A stretch of 64,000 bases of DNA. Origin: Candidatus Nitrosopumilus sp. Its GTDB lineage: Archaea > Thermoproteota > Nitrososphaeria > Nitrososphaerales > Nitrosopumilaceae. How positions within the stretch are numbered: the stretch's first letter is position 1; each line of letters starts with the position of its first letter. The notes beneath the pieces were generated by a model. The model had not been told where the DNA came from, ran no database searches, and was given only the letters and a program-made list of their open reading frames with translations. The position numbers and the translations under genes were made by a program. Positions 24,334 to 33,330 of the stretch are shown here, piece by piece. The stretch covers positions 62,001 to 126,000 of the forward strand of contig JAILWG010000001.1 of assembly GCA_025699075.1 (NCBI GenBank), in the 5' to 3' direction.

Positions 24334-26220
24334 ATGACATTCCAATCTATTCTTGATGAAATTGATAATAATCTAAAGAAAATATTGTCTGATCTATCTA
24401 TATCTGATGTACAATTTTCAGTTGAACCTGCAAAACCTGGATTTGGCGATGTTAGCTCAAACATTTCATTTTTACTTGCAAAACAACTCAAAAAGAGTCC
24501 TAAAGATATTGCTCAATTGCTTTCTGAAAAATATTCTCATTGTACAAATACTCTGGTCTTAAAATCTGAATCTCATCCATCAGGATATCTCAATTTCTAT
24601 GCAAACTGGGATAAACTAAATCAATTGATTATATCTGAATCCTATCTTGAAACATGTGGTGATGTTGACATTGGTAATGGCTCTACGATGGTAGTTGAAC
24701 ATACTAGTGTAAATCCAAACAAAGCTTTGCACATAGGACATATTAGAAATATCGTTATTGGAGATACTATTTCAAGAATTTTACAAAAAGCAAATTACAA
24801 AGTTAATGTACTAAATTATGTTGATGACTCTGGACTTCAAGTTGCTGATATTATAGTTGGATTCAAACATTTTGGCTATGATCAAGAACCTCCTGATGGC
24901 AAGAAATTTGATCATTATTGTGGTGACGATGTTTATGTTAAGACCACCGAAAAATATGATGCTGATTCAAGTCTTGAAGAGATTCGAAAAGATGTTCTCA
25001 AAGAACTTGAAGATGGTGATTCTGAAACTGCAATGTTTGCAGATAAGATTACCCGAAGAGTATTGGAAGCACAACTTGAAACTTGCTGGAATTTGGGCGT
25101 GACATATGATTGTCTAAACTTTGAATCTCAAATAATTCGTTCAGGTCTTTGGAATAAAATCTTTGAAAAACTAAAAGAAATGAATCTTGTTGAATTTGAA
25201 AATGAGGGAAAGAATAGTGGATGTTGGGTTATTCGAGGTGAAGATAAAGAAGAAGACAAGGTGATTGTCAGAAGTAATGGCACTGCAACTTACATCGCTA
25301 AGGATATCCCATATGCGGCTTGGAAACTTGGATTGCTTGAAGATCCATTTAATTATGAAAAATATGTGCCTGAACAGCCACATTCTCGTGTATTGTGGCA
25401 AACTACTTTGAATAAAACAAATCCTATCTCAAAAGATTTTACTGGTGAAAAAGTTGTAACTGTTATCGACTCTCGTCAATCTAGATTGCAAAAAATAATT
25501 ACGTCCTTGATGGGAAAATTCAAATCTGTTCCTGATGCATACAATCACCTTGGCTATGAATCAGTCACTTTAAGTTCAGACACTGCAAAAACTCTTGGTT
25601 TGGATACTGATGGAAAGCAAGCTCAAATGTCAGGGCGCAAAGGATTGTACGTAAATGCTGATTCTGTATATGATATTTTAAAAGAGAAAACAAAAGACGA
25701 AACCAAAAAAAGACATTCTGAAATGAGTACCTCTGAAATTGATTCTATTGCACATTCAGTTTCTGTTGGTACTTTAAGATACGAAATGATCAAACAGGAT
25801 TTAGACAAAATTATCACTTTTGATTTAACTAAATCTCTTAGTTTAGAAGGTGACACAGCTCCCTATATCCAATATACTCACGCAAGAGCTTCAAGAATCA
25901 TAGAAAAATCTGGCCGTACTCCAACAATTGATGTTGATTTCTCTTTGTTAACAGAAAAATCTGAATTAGACCTGATTAAAAATATTGGACTCTTTAACTT
26001 ACAAGTCCGTGATGCCACCAATAATCTATCTCCTAAAGTCATTGCAAGGTATTGTTATGATTTAGCAGTCTCATTCAATTCATTTTATGAAAAATCAAAA
26101 GTTTTAGATTTGGGTGATGTTGAATTGGAAAATTCCCGACTCTGTTTGGTGAATTCTTTTAAAATTGTTCTAGAAAAAGCATTGGATCTTTTAGGGATTA
26201 ATGCTCCTGATAGAATGTAA
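24334..26220 (+). CDS. argS: Arginyl-tRNA synthetase
   Basis: 628 residues, class I synthetase that charges tRNA-Arg. An N-terminal Add1 domain (1-105), the HIGH signature in NKALHIGHIRN near 131-140, the MSGRKG equivalent of KMSKS near 431-436, and a C-terminal DALR anticodon-binding domain (about 515-628, with YIQYTHARASRI at its start) are all present. Length is normal. Transcribed with the HAD phosphatase gene and followed by an inverted repeat. Confidence 0.96.
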   Translation: MTFQSILDEIDNNLKKILSDLSISDVQFSVEPAKPGFGDVSSNISFLLAKQLKKSPKDIAQLLSEKYSHCTNTLVLKSESHPSGYLNFYANWDKLNQLIISESYLETCGDVDIGNGSTMVVEHTSVNPNKALHIGHIRNIVIGDTISRILQKANYKVNVLNYVDDSGLQVADIIVGFKHFGYDQEPPDGKKFDHYCGDDVYVKTTEKYDADSSLEEIRKDVLKELEDGDSETAMFADKITRRVLEAQLETCWNLGVTYDCLNFESQIIRSGLWNKIFEKLKEMNLVEFENEGKNSGCWVIRGEDKEEDKVIVRSNGTATYIAKDIPYAAWKLGLLEDPFNYEKYVPEQPHSRVLWQTTLNKTNPISKDFTGEKVVTVIDSRQSRLQKIITSLMGKFKSVPDAYNHLGYESVTLSSDTAKTLGLDTDGKQAQMSGRKGLYVNADSVYDILKEKTKDETKKRHSEMSTSEIDSIAHSVSVGTLRYEMIKQDLDKIITFDLTKSLSLEGDTAPYIQYTHARASRIIEKSGRTPTIDVDFSLLTEKSELDLIKNIGLFNLQVRDATNNLSPKVIARYCYDLAVSFNSFYEKSKVLDLGDVELENSRLCLVNSFKIVLEKALDLLGINAPDRM

Positions 26221-26223
26221 TGT

Positions 26224-26254
26224 CCTAGAGAGAAAACAATGTTGTCTCTCTAGG
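26224..26254 (+). repeat. Inverted repeat after argS
   Basis: A perfect 10-bp stem (CCTAGAGAGA pairing with TCTCTCTAGG) encloses an 11-nt loop, four bases after the argS stop. It could stabilise the mRNA 3' end or mark termination; no long T-run follows directly, so it is not a classic terminator. Confidence 0.5.
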
Positions 26255-26507
26255 GATACTTTGCTGAGCCGAAGCTTTGCATAATATCTTGGCGTGCAAA
26301 CCAATTGATTTTTTCAATTCTGCGACCCTTAAAGATTTTATGTTTGTTCAAATAACTTGGTTTTCTGAAAATCCTCTTTTCCAAAAAACATCCAATACCG
26401 TCCAAAATAATTGATGGAGTTTGATTCTGTAGAGTTGTTATTTCTTTCTAAGACAGACACCATTTAATTTTATGAATATTCAAAATTATGGCAGGTATGA
26501 GATCATC

Positions 26508-27101
26508 ATGACATCTGTAATTGTAGTTGACGATAATGAGGATATTGTTTTTTCAATGTCTGAGCTTTTAGAAATGCATGGGATTGATGTAGTAGGTAAA
26601 GGTTACAATGGATTGGAGGGAGTACAATTATTTGAAAAATTTCATCCTGACGTTGTTCTGTTGGATATGATGATGCCTGAGTATGATGGCCTATATGCAC
26701 TGAGAAAAATTAGAGAATTAGACCCTAAAAGTATTGTAATAATTGTCACTGGCTGTACTCCTACATCCTTAGGTGATGAATTGGAATCATTAAACCCTAC
26801 AAAGATAATTTTCAAACCTGTTGATATGAATATTCTAGTTGAAACAATATTAAATGAATCAAATAATTCAATACCTTTTAAAATTCAATATTCGTTCAAT
26901 GATGACTCAAAATCTTATTCTTGTATAATGACCTTTGATCAATACCTGAATTTTAAACAACTACCTGTTGTTCGAGAATGTAGAATTGTCAAACATGGTG
27001 AAGAAAATAATGAAACGTACAAAAACGAAATGAAAAAAGCATTAACTCTAGCAGCTAAAAATGACCTTAGTCATATACAAAAATTATCTCAATTGATTTG
27101 A
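26508..27101 (+). CDS. Response regulator with receiver domain and unknown C-terminal domain
   Basis: Start set at ATG 26508, directly before the receiver domain (SVIVVDDNEDIVFSMSELLE); the earlier ATG at 26472 adds 12 unrelated residues. 197 residues. Acidic pocket DD near 8-9, phospho-acceptor Asp in VVLLDMMMPEYDG near residue 53, and Lys in KIIFKPVDM near 104 are intact. Residues 125-197 contain no recognised DNA-binding motif (FKIQYSFNDDSKSYSCIMTF). A partner histidine kinase is not in this window. Confidence 0.88.
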   Translation: MTSVIVVDDNEDIVFSMSELLEMHGIDVVGKGYNGLEGVQLFEKFHPDVVLLDMMMPEYDGLYALRKIRELDPKSIVIIVTGCTPTSLGDELESLNPTKIIFKPVDMNILVETILNESNNSIPFKIQYSFNDDSKSYSCIMTFDQYLNFKQLPVVRECRIVKHGEENNETYKNEMKKALTLAAKNDLSHIQKLSQLI

Positions 27102-27108
27102 TGAATTA

Positions 27109-27429
27109 TTATTTTCGTGGTCTTCTACGAGGATTATCTTCATAAAACTTTTCGACATTCTCATTCCATTCTTTAGTTTCAGGTAGACGGGAGCGAGCAT
27201 GAGGTCTTTTTCCATTTTTTGATAAAATTCCACTATTGTTATCATAGAATTGATCCGTCTCGTTGATTAGTACATCTAAGAATTCTGAAGCATCTTTTGC
27301 TTCTTCTCCTTTAGGATCACGATGAGTCATTATTGACTTTGCAAGTGTCTCAATCTTTGCTATTTTAATTCTATATTCACTAAGAATTCTATGTTCAAAA
27401 GAAATCATTTCAATTTCAGTATATTTCAC
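27109..27429 (-). CDS. 106-aa hypothetical protein with basic tail
   Basis: Helical N-terminal half (ISFEHRILSEYRIKIAKIET), a conserved-looking acidic middle, and an Arg/Pro-rich end (PRRRPRK) that could bind nucleic acid. Met8 is an alternative start. Convergent with the response regulator and 44 bases downstream of the next minus-strand gene. No family recognised. Confidence 0.65.
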   Translation of the reverse strand: MKYTEIEMISFEHRILSEYRIKIAKIETLAKSIMTHRDPKGEEAKDASEFLDVLINETDQFYDNNSGILSKNGKRPHARSRLPETKEWNENVEKFYEDNPRRRPRK

Positions 27430-27473
27430 TAGTGTATGTTCATTTCGGTGTGTGTTTCCAAGTCTACTGTAGT

Positions 27474-27986
27474 TTACCCATACATTGATTTGTCAATCGT
27501 TGCATCTGTTGTATTGTTTTGTGCTGAAAATCCGCTAAAGTTGGAACGTAGAATTTTTTGAACATGCCCTGATACCCGTGCCACATTATCCCATGCGTTG
27601 TGAAACGTAACTCTGTCTAGAATTTGCTCATCTACGTGTGAAAATATTGCCAAACCTGCAATATTTTCCCCATCTTTTACCCACTGATGCCCAACATTAC
27701 ATATTGTGCAAATTTCACTAATCTCCATAATTGCTTTTGAAAAAGAAGGGTTTTTCATAACTAGTAATTTTGAATCTTGGGGTGGAAATCGCATGTTTAC
27801 ATTTACATGGATTCTGTCTGGTCTGTTTGCATTTTTGCTGACTATGACATTTGTTCCGACATGAAACTGCCAATCAATGATTTTACTTTTTTCTCGAATT
27901 TTTTCACTTTGATCTTCATAATTGATGTTGGTAACTTTGATAAATTCCTCCACTAAACTTTTCATTTCTTCTGATGATTTTGTCAT
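27474..27986 (-). CDS. 170-aa hypothetical protein, possibly DUF2299-like
   Basis: A mixed alpha/beta protein whose centre (IIDWQFHVGTNVIVSKNANR, then DRIHVNVNMRFPP) resembles archaeal DUF2299 proteins, but the match is from memory. Two Cys (ICTICNV) occur without a second pair. The end is polar and probably disordered. Same strand as the small protein downstream; possible operon. Confidence 0.6.
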   Translation of the reverse strand: MTKSSEEMKSLVEEFIKVTNINYEDQSEKIREKSKIIDWQFHVGTNVIVSKNANRPDRIHVNVNMRFPPQDSKLLVMKNPSFSKAIMEISEICTICNVGHQWVKDGENIAGLAIFSHVDEQILDRVTFHNAWDNVARVSGHVQKILRSNFSGFSAQNNTTDATIDKSMYG

Positions 27987-28034
27987 GTGTATGATTATCT
28001 CCTGTTCAATATATCATGTTAGATAAAAAAGGGA

Positions 28035-28172
28035 TTAATGGCTGTGTCCACAACCACAGGAATCATGACCTTCATGTCCTTGAGATTCTTTTCCTGCACA
28101 TCTGGAACATTTGTCTGATCCCATTGGAGAAAAGAAACTAATTCCACATGATACACATTTCATGTTTGACAT
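28035..28172 (-). CDS. 45-aa zinc ribbon with His/Gly/Cys tail
   Basis: Starts MSNMKCVSCGISFFSPMG with a second pair CSRC, then a metal-loving tail GHEGHDSCGCGHSH. The first four cysteines should form a zinc knuckle, and the His/Cys-rich end could bind nickel, copper or zinc, as in metallochaperone tails. Copper handling matters to ammonia oxidisers, but the metal is unknown. Stand-alone minus-strand gene. Confidence 0.7.
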   Translation of the reverse strand: MSNMKCVSCGISFFSPMGSDKCSRCAGKESQGHEGHDSCGCGHSH

Positions 28173-28259
28173 GTTGTTTGTAAAAAATTGCTGTATTTAA
28201 TGAATACGTATTTGCTGGGATGCGAAAAATAATAAAGTTTGGGAATTGTCTGGATTTGT

Positions 28260-28580
28260 TTAGTCTCTTTTTTGGAATACTCTGTATTCTCCTATGATGG
28301 AGTTACATTTGTGACAAGTATATTGACCTCTTTCTATCAAAATTAATCCGTCTGCAACAGCTTCGTTTGGCTGTTCCTCAATTTGTATTTGAGTTGGACC
28401 ATCAAATTCTGAATTGCATTGATTGCAAAAATGTTTTGACATTTTTGAAGTGTCTATTTTTTCAAGTGATGACAAAAAATGCTTTTCTATGTTTGGAACA
28501 AGTTTTGATTTTACTATTTGCTCTTCAGTTAGATCTGCATTAACCCATCCACCTGAGCCTGCTAATTGAATTTCTGTCAA
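28260..28580 (-). CDS. 106-aa protein with central zinc-ribbon cysteines
   Basis: The pairs CNQC near 52-55 and CHKC near 89-92 flank a 33-residue insert, forming a ribbon with a long loop. The N-terminus is LAGSGGWVNADLTEEQ. No signal peptide. Function unknown; the gene is preceded on its strand by the candidate structured RNA at 28632-28750. Confidence 0.65.
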   Translation of the reverse strand: MTEIQLAGSGGWVNADLTEEQIVKSKLVPNIEKHFLSSLEKIDTSKMSKHFCNQCNSEFDGPTQIQIEEQPNEAVADGLILIERGQYTCHKCNSIIGEYRVFQKRD

Positions 28581-28631
28581 TTTATTATAATTCCTAATTT
28601 GGTATTAAAATACTGTTTGTGCCCATCACGG

Positions 28632-28750
28632 AAAAAAAGTCAGTCTCCTTTACTATGGAGACTCTGTAATGCATTAACTAGTTTATGTGAGCATTGGGCT
28701 CTTCCAGCTAACACCGCGAGATGTCTCTGACTCAATGACTCCCTTAAGGC
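28632..28750 (-). ncRNA. Candidate structured RNA
   Basis: In a 413-base gap, about 120 bases are clearly GC-richer than their flanks and contain no open frame. On the minus strand it begins near GGGAGTCATTGAGTC and ends with a perfect 7-bp hairpin (AGTCTCC/GGAGACT, eight-base loop) followed by GA, C and a run of seven T residues, which is terminator-like. A second short hairpin AATGC/GCATT lies inside. A TATA-like AT stretch lies about 25 bases before the 5' side. It does not fit tRNA, RNase P or SRP consensus by eye. It could also be a 5' leader of the gene at 28260-28580. Confidence 0.35.
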
Positions 28751-28993
28751 AATCTTTTTGTTAAAAAATCAGAATCAAAAATTATTACTTTTAGGTTAAA
28801 TTTCTAAACGCCCGATCAGCATTGCCCGTACATAGATGAAAAAAGCTTCATAATTCGGCAATATTCGTCAAATTTGAGGAAATCAGATAGAACCCGTTGT
28901 AATAATCATCAGCAAAATAACTGATGTTCTCAATCTAATTAACACTTTGAAATTAACCAGTAGATTCTTATCTAAAATTTCAAGGCAAAACAT

Positions 28994-29941
28994 ATGGCAA
29001 AAATCAAGCAAAATTCTCCCGTACTGTTCTTCTACAATAATTCAAAAAAATGGTTAGCAAAAATTTCAAAAAATGAATCATTTCATACTCATATTGGAAT
29101 CCTGAAACATTCTGATGCAATCGGTAAAGAATATGGTTCAAAATTAATTACAAACAAAGACAAGTATGTCTATCTTCTTGAACCCACGATGTATGATTAT
29201 GTAATGAGAATTCAACACGGGACACAAATTGTCTATCCAAAAGATATCGGTTACATCATTGCAAGAGCTGGTATTGGTGACGGTCAAAAAGTCTTAGAAA
29301 TCGGAACTGGTAGTGGATCTCTAACTTCTTTTGTTGCAAGTGTTGTAAAACCTCGTGGACATGTATACACATTTGATGTTGATGAAAATTTTATGAAAAT
29401 TGCTGAGAAGAATATCAAAAAGGCGGGCGTTTCAAAATATGTTACCCAACATAATTTGGATTTAAAAACCGCCAAAAAAATGCCTCTTGAAAACATGGAT
29501 GTTGCATTAATTGATTTGGGAGATCCTTGGGTTGTAATTCCACAAGTTAGACAGATGCTTAAAGGAAGTGGAAGTCTATTTGCAATTTGTCCTACTATGA
29601 ATCAATTAGAAAAATTAACTATTGCATTAGTTGAAAATGAATTTACTGACATCGAATCTACAGAGCATATTATTAGAAACATAGAAGCTAGAGAAGGAAA
29701 AACTAGACATTCTTTCCAAGGTATAGGACATACTACCTATCTCTGCTTTGCAAGAAAGGCCTTTTTTGGTCGGGAAACTAGAAAAACTTCGGAAAATCCA
29801 AATGTTGATGAAACTGACAAAAAAACCCCCACCAAGACTGTTAAAAAATCTCCAAAGACTACCAAAAAAACATCTACAAAGACTGCTAAAAAATCAACAA
29901 AAAAACCCACTGTCAAAAAAACCGCCAAAAAATCCTCCTAG
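28994..29941 (+). CDS. trmI: tRNA (adenine-N1)-methyltransferase TrmI with basic tail
   Basis: 315 residues. The Rossmann SAM motif VLEIGTGSGSLTSF is near residues 100-113, with the acidic ribose-binding residue in YTFDVDENF and motif IV LIDLGDPW. N-terminal residues 1-75 form the small beta domain typical of TrmI. It methylates A57/A58 in the T-loop. The last 45 residues are an added Lys/Thr/Pro tail (KKTPTKTVKKSPKTTKK and similar) of H1-like composition, absent from canonical TrmI, which may raise RNA affinity. 50 bases ahead of the NAD(P)HX dehydratase gene. Confidence 0.92.
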   Translation: MAKIKQNSPVLFFYNNSKKWLAKISKNESFHTHIGILKHSDAIGKEYGSKLITNKDKYVYLLEPTMYDYVMRIQHGTQIVYPKDIGYIIARAGIGDGQKVLEIGTGSGSLTSFVASVVKPRGHVYTFDVDENFMKIAEKNIKKAGVSKYVTQHNLDLKTAKKMPLENMDVALIDLGDPWVVIPQVRQMLKGSGSLFAICPTMNQLEKLTIALVENEFTDIESTEHIIRNIEAREGKTRHSFQGIGHTTYLCFARKAFFGRETRKTSENPNVDETDKKTPTKTVKKSPKTTKKTSTKTAKKSTKKPTVKKTAKKSS

Positions 29942-29991
29942 TCGTTTGACACAAAACAAGATTTATTCGGTCATTTCTTGGAGAGTATTGC

Positions 29992-30855
29992 ATGGTAAGA
30001 AAAAATCTAACCCTATCTATTGTAAAAAAATTCATTCCTGCTAGAAAGGCAAAATCTAGAAAAGGTGATAATGGAATCACTCTGGTTGTGGGTGGAAGTT
30101 ACATTTACCATGGTGCTCCCATTTTATCTTCACTTGCTGCACTGAAATGTGGTACAGATCTTGTTTATACTTCCGTTCCTAAAATCAATGTCACTCCAAC
30201 ACGTGCAATTTCTCCAAATCTAATTGTAATTCCTTTGGTTGACCAAAAACTAACACTTGGTGCAGTAAACAAATTGATCGGTGCATTGCCACGTAATCTA
30301 CATTCAGCAACTATTGGAATGGGTCTTGCAATCCAAGAAAAAAATTCTTTATTGCATTTTGTAAAATCTTTACTTGATAGAGATGTTAGACTGTCTTTAG
30401 ATGCAAGTGCGCTAATCCCTGATGTCTTGCCATTATTGGCAAACAAAAATGTTGTAGTTACTCCTCATGCTGGAGAATTCAAACGATTATTTGGTGAATC
30501 TCCATCAAATTCTAAAAATGAAAGAATCAAACTTGTGGAGAAAAAAGCAAATGAGTTTGGAATTACAGTTCTTCTTAAAGGTCCACTGGATGTAATATCT
30601 AATGGTACTACTACATATCTAAATGAGAAAAAAACTCCTGCAATGACTGTTGGTGGAACAGGCGATGTTTTATCTGGGTTAGTTGCTGGATTGTTGTCAA
30701 ACAATAGGAATTCTCTTGAATCTGCTGCTGCTGCGACATTTATCAACGGCCTCGCAGGTAAATCTGCACAAAAAAAATTAGGATTGCATATGACTTCGAT
30801 GGATCTCTTAGATGAAATTCCATTTGTAATGAAGCCTTTTGATAGAATTGTGTGA
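29992..30855 (+). CDS. ADP-dependent NAD(P)H-hydrate dehydratase (NnrD/YjeF C-terminal domain)
   Basis: 287 residues of the ribokinase-like fold that dehydrates damaged NAD(P)HX. Typical stretches are GVTLVVGGSYIYHGAPILS-like (here ITLVVGGSYIYHGAP), LDASALIPDVLP, TPHAGEFKRLFG, LLKGPLDVIS and the nucleotide motif MTVGGTGDVLSG near 216-227. The epimerase half (NnrE) found fused in many organisms is absent here. The peptidase gene downstream overlaps the stop by four bases if its GTG is used. Confidence 0.9.
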   Translation: MVRKNLTLSIVKKFIPARKAKSRKGDNGITLVVGGSYIYHGAPILSSLAALKCGTDLVYTSVPKINVTPTRAISPNLIVIPLVDQKLTLGAVNKLIGALPRNLHSATIGMGLAIQEKNSLLHFVKSLLDRDVRLSLDASALIPDVLPLLANKNVVVTPHAGEFKRLFGESPSNSKNERIKLVEKKANEFGITVLLKGPLDVISNGTTTYLNEKKTPAMTVGGTGDVLSGLVAGLLSNNRNSLESAAAATFINGLAGKSAQKKLGLHMTSMDLLDEIPFVMKPFDRIV

Positions 30856-30860
30856 TTAGA

Positions 30861-32213
30861 ATGAATGCAATAAAACATGTAGACTCCCACATGGATGATC
30901 TTATTTCAGATTTACAGACATTAATTCGTCAACCTAGTGTGTCTGCAAAAAATGAAGGAATAGAAGAATGTGCAAAATTAGTTCAAAAATTATTACAAAA
31001 ATCAGGAATCAAATCTGAAATTTTAAGATTAAAGAAAGATGTTGCTCCGATTGTTTATGGGGAAATCAAATCAAAACAAAATCCATCCAAAACGTTACTG
31101 TTTTACAATCACTATGACGTACAACCTGCTGAACCATTTGATTTGTGGGATGATCCTCCATTTAGTGGTGTTCGAAAAGGAAATAAAATTTTTGGACGTG
31201 GTGCAACTGACGATAAAGGGGAATTGATTACTCGAATCAAGGCAGTCGAAGCATATCTTAAAACAACTGGCGATGTTCCATGTAACATAAAATTTGTCAT
31301 TGAAGGTGAAGAAGAAACTGGCAGTGAGCACATTGAAGATTATCTAAAGAAATACCAAAAGAAATTTTCTTGCGATGGTGTTATTTGGGAATTTGGATAT
31401 GTTGATGCAAAAAACAGGCCTATAGTAGGTCTTGGAATGAAAGGATTGCTTTTTGTGGAATTATCTGTAAAAGAATCTGTTCGTGACGCACATTCAAGTT
31501 TGGCAGTTTTGATAAAGAATCCTGCATGGAGACTAATCGAAGCTATAAACACACTTAGAAATTCTGATGGCAAAATTCTCATCAAAGATTGGTACAAAGA
31601 AGTTTCATCTTTTTCAAAAAATGATCTGGATATAATCCAAAAAGAACCATTTGACGAAAATGTATTCAAAAAAGAATTTGGGATTACATCTTTTGTAGGT
31701 AACAAGAAAGGAATGGATGCAAAAAAGGCACTAGTTGGAGGTGCCACTTGTAATATTGCAGGATTTGTTTCTGGTTATACTGGAGACGGTGCTAAAACTG
31801 TTCTTCCTGGAAGTGCCTTGGTAAAAATAGATTTCAGACTGGTTCCTAAAATGAATCCTAAAAAACAGGTATTGCGTTTAAAAAATCATCTAAAATCCAA
31901 AGGATTTTCTGATGTTGACATCAAAGTATTTCACGGAGAGGCTGCAGCTAGAACTGATTCTTCTCATCCTTTTGTTTCTCAAGTAAAAGATGCTGCTGAC
32001 AAGTCTTATGGTAAATCAATCCTTAATGTTTCAAATGCTGGAACCGGTCCAATGCATCCTTTTGTTGAAATTCTAAAGGCACCGTGTATATCAATAGGAA
32101 GCACTTACATGTTTTCACGAATTCATTCTCCAAACGAATTTGCTAGAGTTGATTTGTTAAAGAAAACCACAAAATGTATCTGTATGATTATGGATAATTT
32201 TGGACAGGCCTAG
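30861..32213 (+). CDS. M20-family metallopeptidase (dipeptidase-like)
   Basis: 450 residues from ATG 30861; a GTG nine bases earlier overlaps the upstream stop and is equally plausible. Zinc ligands are visible as His-x-Asp in YNHYDVQPAEP, Asp in GRGATDDKGE and the Glu pair in EGEEETGSE, with a later His in the C-terminal part (RIHSPNEF). The lid domain lies at about 195-330. It should hydrolyse dipeptides or N-acyl amino acids. Convergent with DoxX, the ends overlapping by four bases. Confidence 0.92.
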   Translation: MNAIKHVDSHMDDLISDLQTLIRQPSVSAKNEGIEECAKLVQKLLQKSGIKSEILRLKKDVAPIVYGEIKSKQNPSKTLLFYNHYDVQPAEPFDLWDDPPFSGVRKGNKIFGRGATDDKGELITRIKAVEAYLKTTGDVPCNIKFVIEGEEETGSEHIEDYLKKYQKKFSCDGVIWEFGYVDAKNRPIVGLGMKGLLFVELSVKESVRDAHSSLAVLIKNPAWRLIEAINTLRNSDGKILIKDWYKEVSSFSKNDLDIIQKEPFDENVFKKEFGITSFVGNKKGMDAKKALVGGATCNIAGFVSGYTGDGAKTVLPGSALVKIDFRLVPKMNPKKQVLRLKNHLKSKGFSDVDIKVFHGEAAARTDSSHPFVSQVKDAADKSYGKSILNVSNAGTGPMHPFVEILKAPCISIGSTYMFSRIHSPNEFARVDLLKKTTKCICMIMDNFGQA

Positions 32214-32641
32214 TGGAGGCATCTGGGTATTTTTTTGATGATTTGAGCAAGTGATATTCTACCAGGGCCCACAATCATAATCACCAATGCTGATGCAAGT
32301 AAAATCAAATCTAACTCGACTCCTCCCTTGCCTGTAATGCTGGATGCTCCCTTTACCATGAAGATTGCACCTAACATGATTATTGAAATTAACGATGCAG
32401 ATAATCTACTTAGAACTCCGATGATCAACAAAATTCCTGGAATTAATTCTGCTAATGCGATGGGAATTTGCATTTCTGCTGGCAATCCCATGTTTGGCAA
32501 GTTTTCTGCAAATCCTGGATTAAATTTTGAGATTCCATGAAGTATAAAGATCACACCTAATGCAGATCTTAATCCCATGAACACAATGTCGTTTAGAAAT
32601 TTCTCTCTAATTTCAGCAGATGTCAACACGTTTTCCTCCAA
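32210..32641 (-). CDS. DoxX-family membrane protein
   Basis: 143 residues with four hydrophobic segments (about 17-37, 58-78, 82-100, 112-132) and the DoxX-like beginning FMGLRSALGVIFILHGISKF. DoxX relatives are small quinone-linked or redox-associated membrane proteins, but substrates are mostly unknown. Stand-alone; divergent from the proteasome gene. Confidence 0.85.
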   Translation of the reverse strand: MEENVLTSAEIREKFLNDIVFMGLRSALGVIFILHGISKFNPGFAENLPNMGLPAEMQIPIALAELIPGILLIIGVLSRLSASLISIIMLGAIFMVKGASSITGKGGVELDLILLASALVIMIVGPGRISLAQIIKKIPRCLH

Positions 32642-32721
32642 TTTTCAGTATAATTATTTTGCCCATAAATTACTCGTCAAATGTAGAAAGCCCTTTATTA
32701 TGCGGCAAAATTATTTGAAAT

Positions 32722-33318
32722 ATGTCAATGTATATGCCAGGAGCAACTGCTGTTGGAATTACTTTTGATGGTGGTGTGGTTTTTGCTAGTGAGAAAAGGA
32801 TCGCATTTGGAAATTTTCTTGTAAGTAAATCAACAAAGAAAACATTCCCAATCACTCCAAAAGTTGGTGCAACATGTGCTGGTCTTGTGGCTGACATGCA
32901 AATCTTAACTTTACAAATTGCGGCTCTTGCTAAAATTAGAAAAATGGAACTCAAAAGAGACGTTCCTCCAAACACTGTCGCTAAAATGATGTCAAATATG
33001 ATGTATGAGAGAAGATATTTCCCATTATTGACTCAGGTAATTGTTGGTGGTGTTGTTGACAAACCAATCATGTACACTCTCGATCCATTGGGTTCAGTAC
33101 TTCCTGATGAATATGCAGCAGTTGGTACGGGAGCTGAAATGGCATTAGGTGTCTTGGATCCTCAATTCAAACCAAACATGACTAAAGATGAGGCAGTTGA
33201 TTTGGCAAGACGTGCAGTTCGCGCAGCATCTCTTAGGGATTCAGCAAGTGGTGATGGGATTGATATTCTCGTAATCACAAAAGATGGTACTGAAGAATTT
33301 ACTGAAGAAATTAAATAA
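32722..33318 (+). CDS. psmB: Proteasome beta subunit, Thr1 replaced by Ala
   Basis: 198 residues of the Ntn-hydrolase proteasome fold. The mature N-terminus should follow PG: the usual TTTVG reads ATAVG, so the nucleophile Thr1 is Ala. The other site residues remain (Glu17 and Lys33 equivalents in ASEKRIAFGN and KSTKKTF; the SxxD pair in SLRDSASGDGID). Such subunits are structural or modulatory partners of an active beta paralogue, as with Sulfolobus beta1. The short N-terminus (MSMYMPG) also matches a non-processed form. Monocistronic. Confidence 0.9.
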   Translation: MSMYMPGATAVGITFDGGVVFASEKRIAFGNFLVSKSTKKTFPITPKVGATCAGLVADMQILTLQIAALAKIRKMELKRDVPPNTVAKMMSNMMYERRYFPLLTQVIVGGVVDKPIMYTLDPLGSVLPDEYAAVGTGAEMALGVLDPQFKPNMTKDEAVDLARRAVRAASLRDSASGDGIDILVITKDGTEEFTEEIK

Positions 33319-33330
33319 TTAGATTCTATT

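Noticed and set aside
28632-28750. tRNA in the GC-rich gap (D-arm-like TAGCTGGAAGAGC on the minus strand)
   Set aside because: No T arm (GGTTCGAATCC) and no 7-bp acceptor stem can be formed; kept only as an unassigned RNA candidate.
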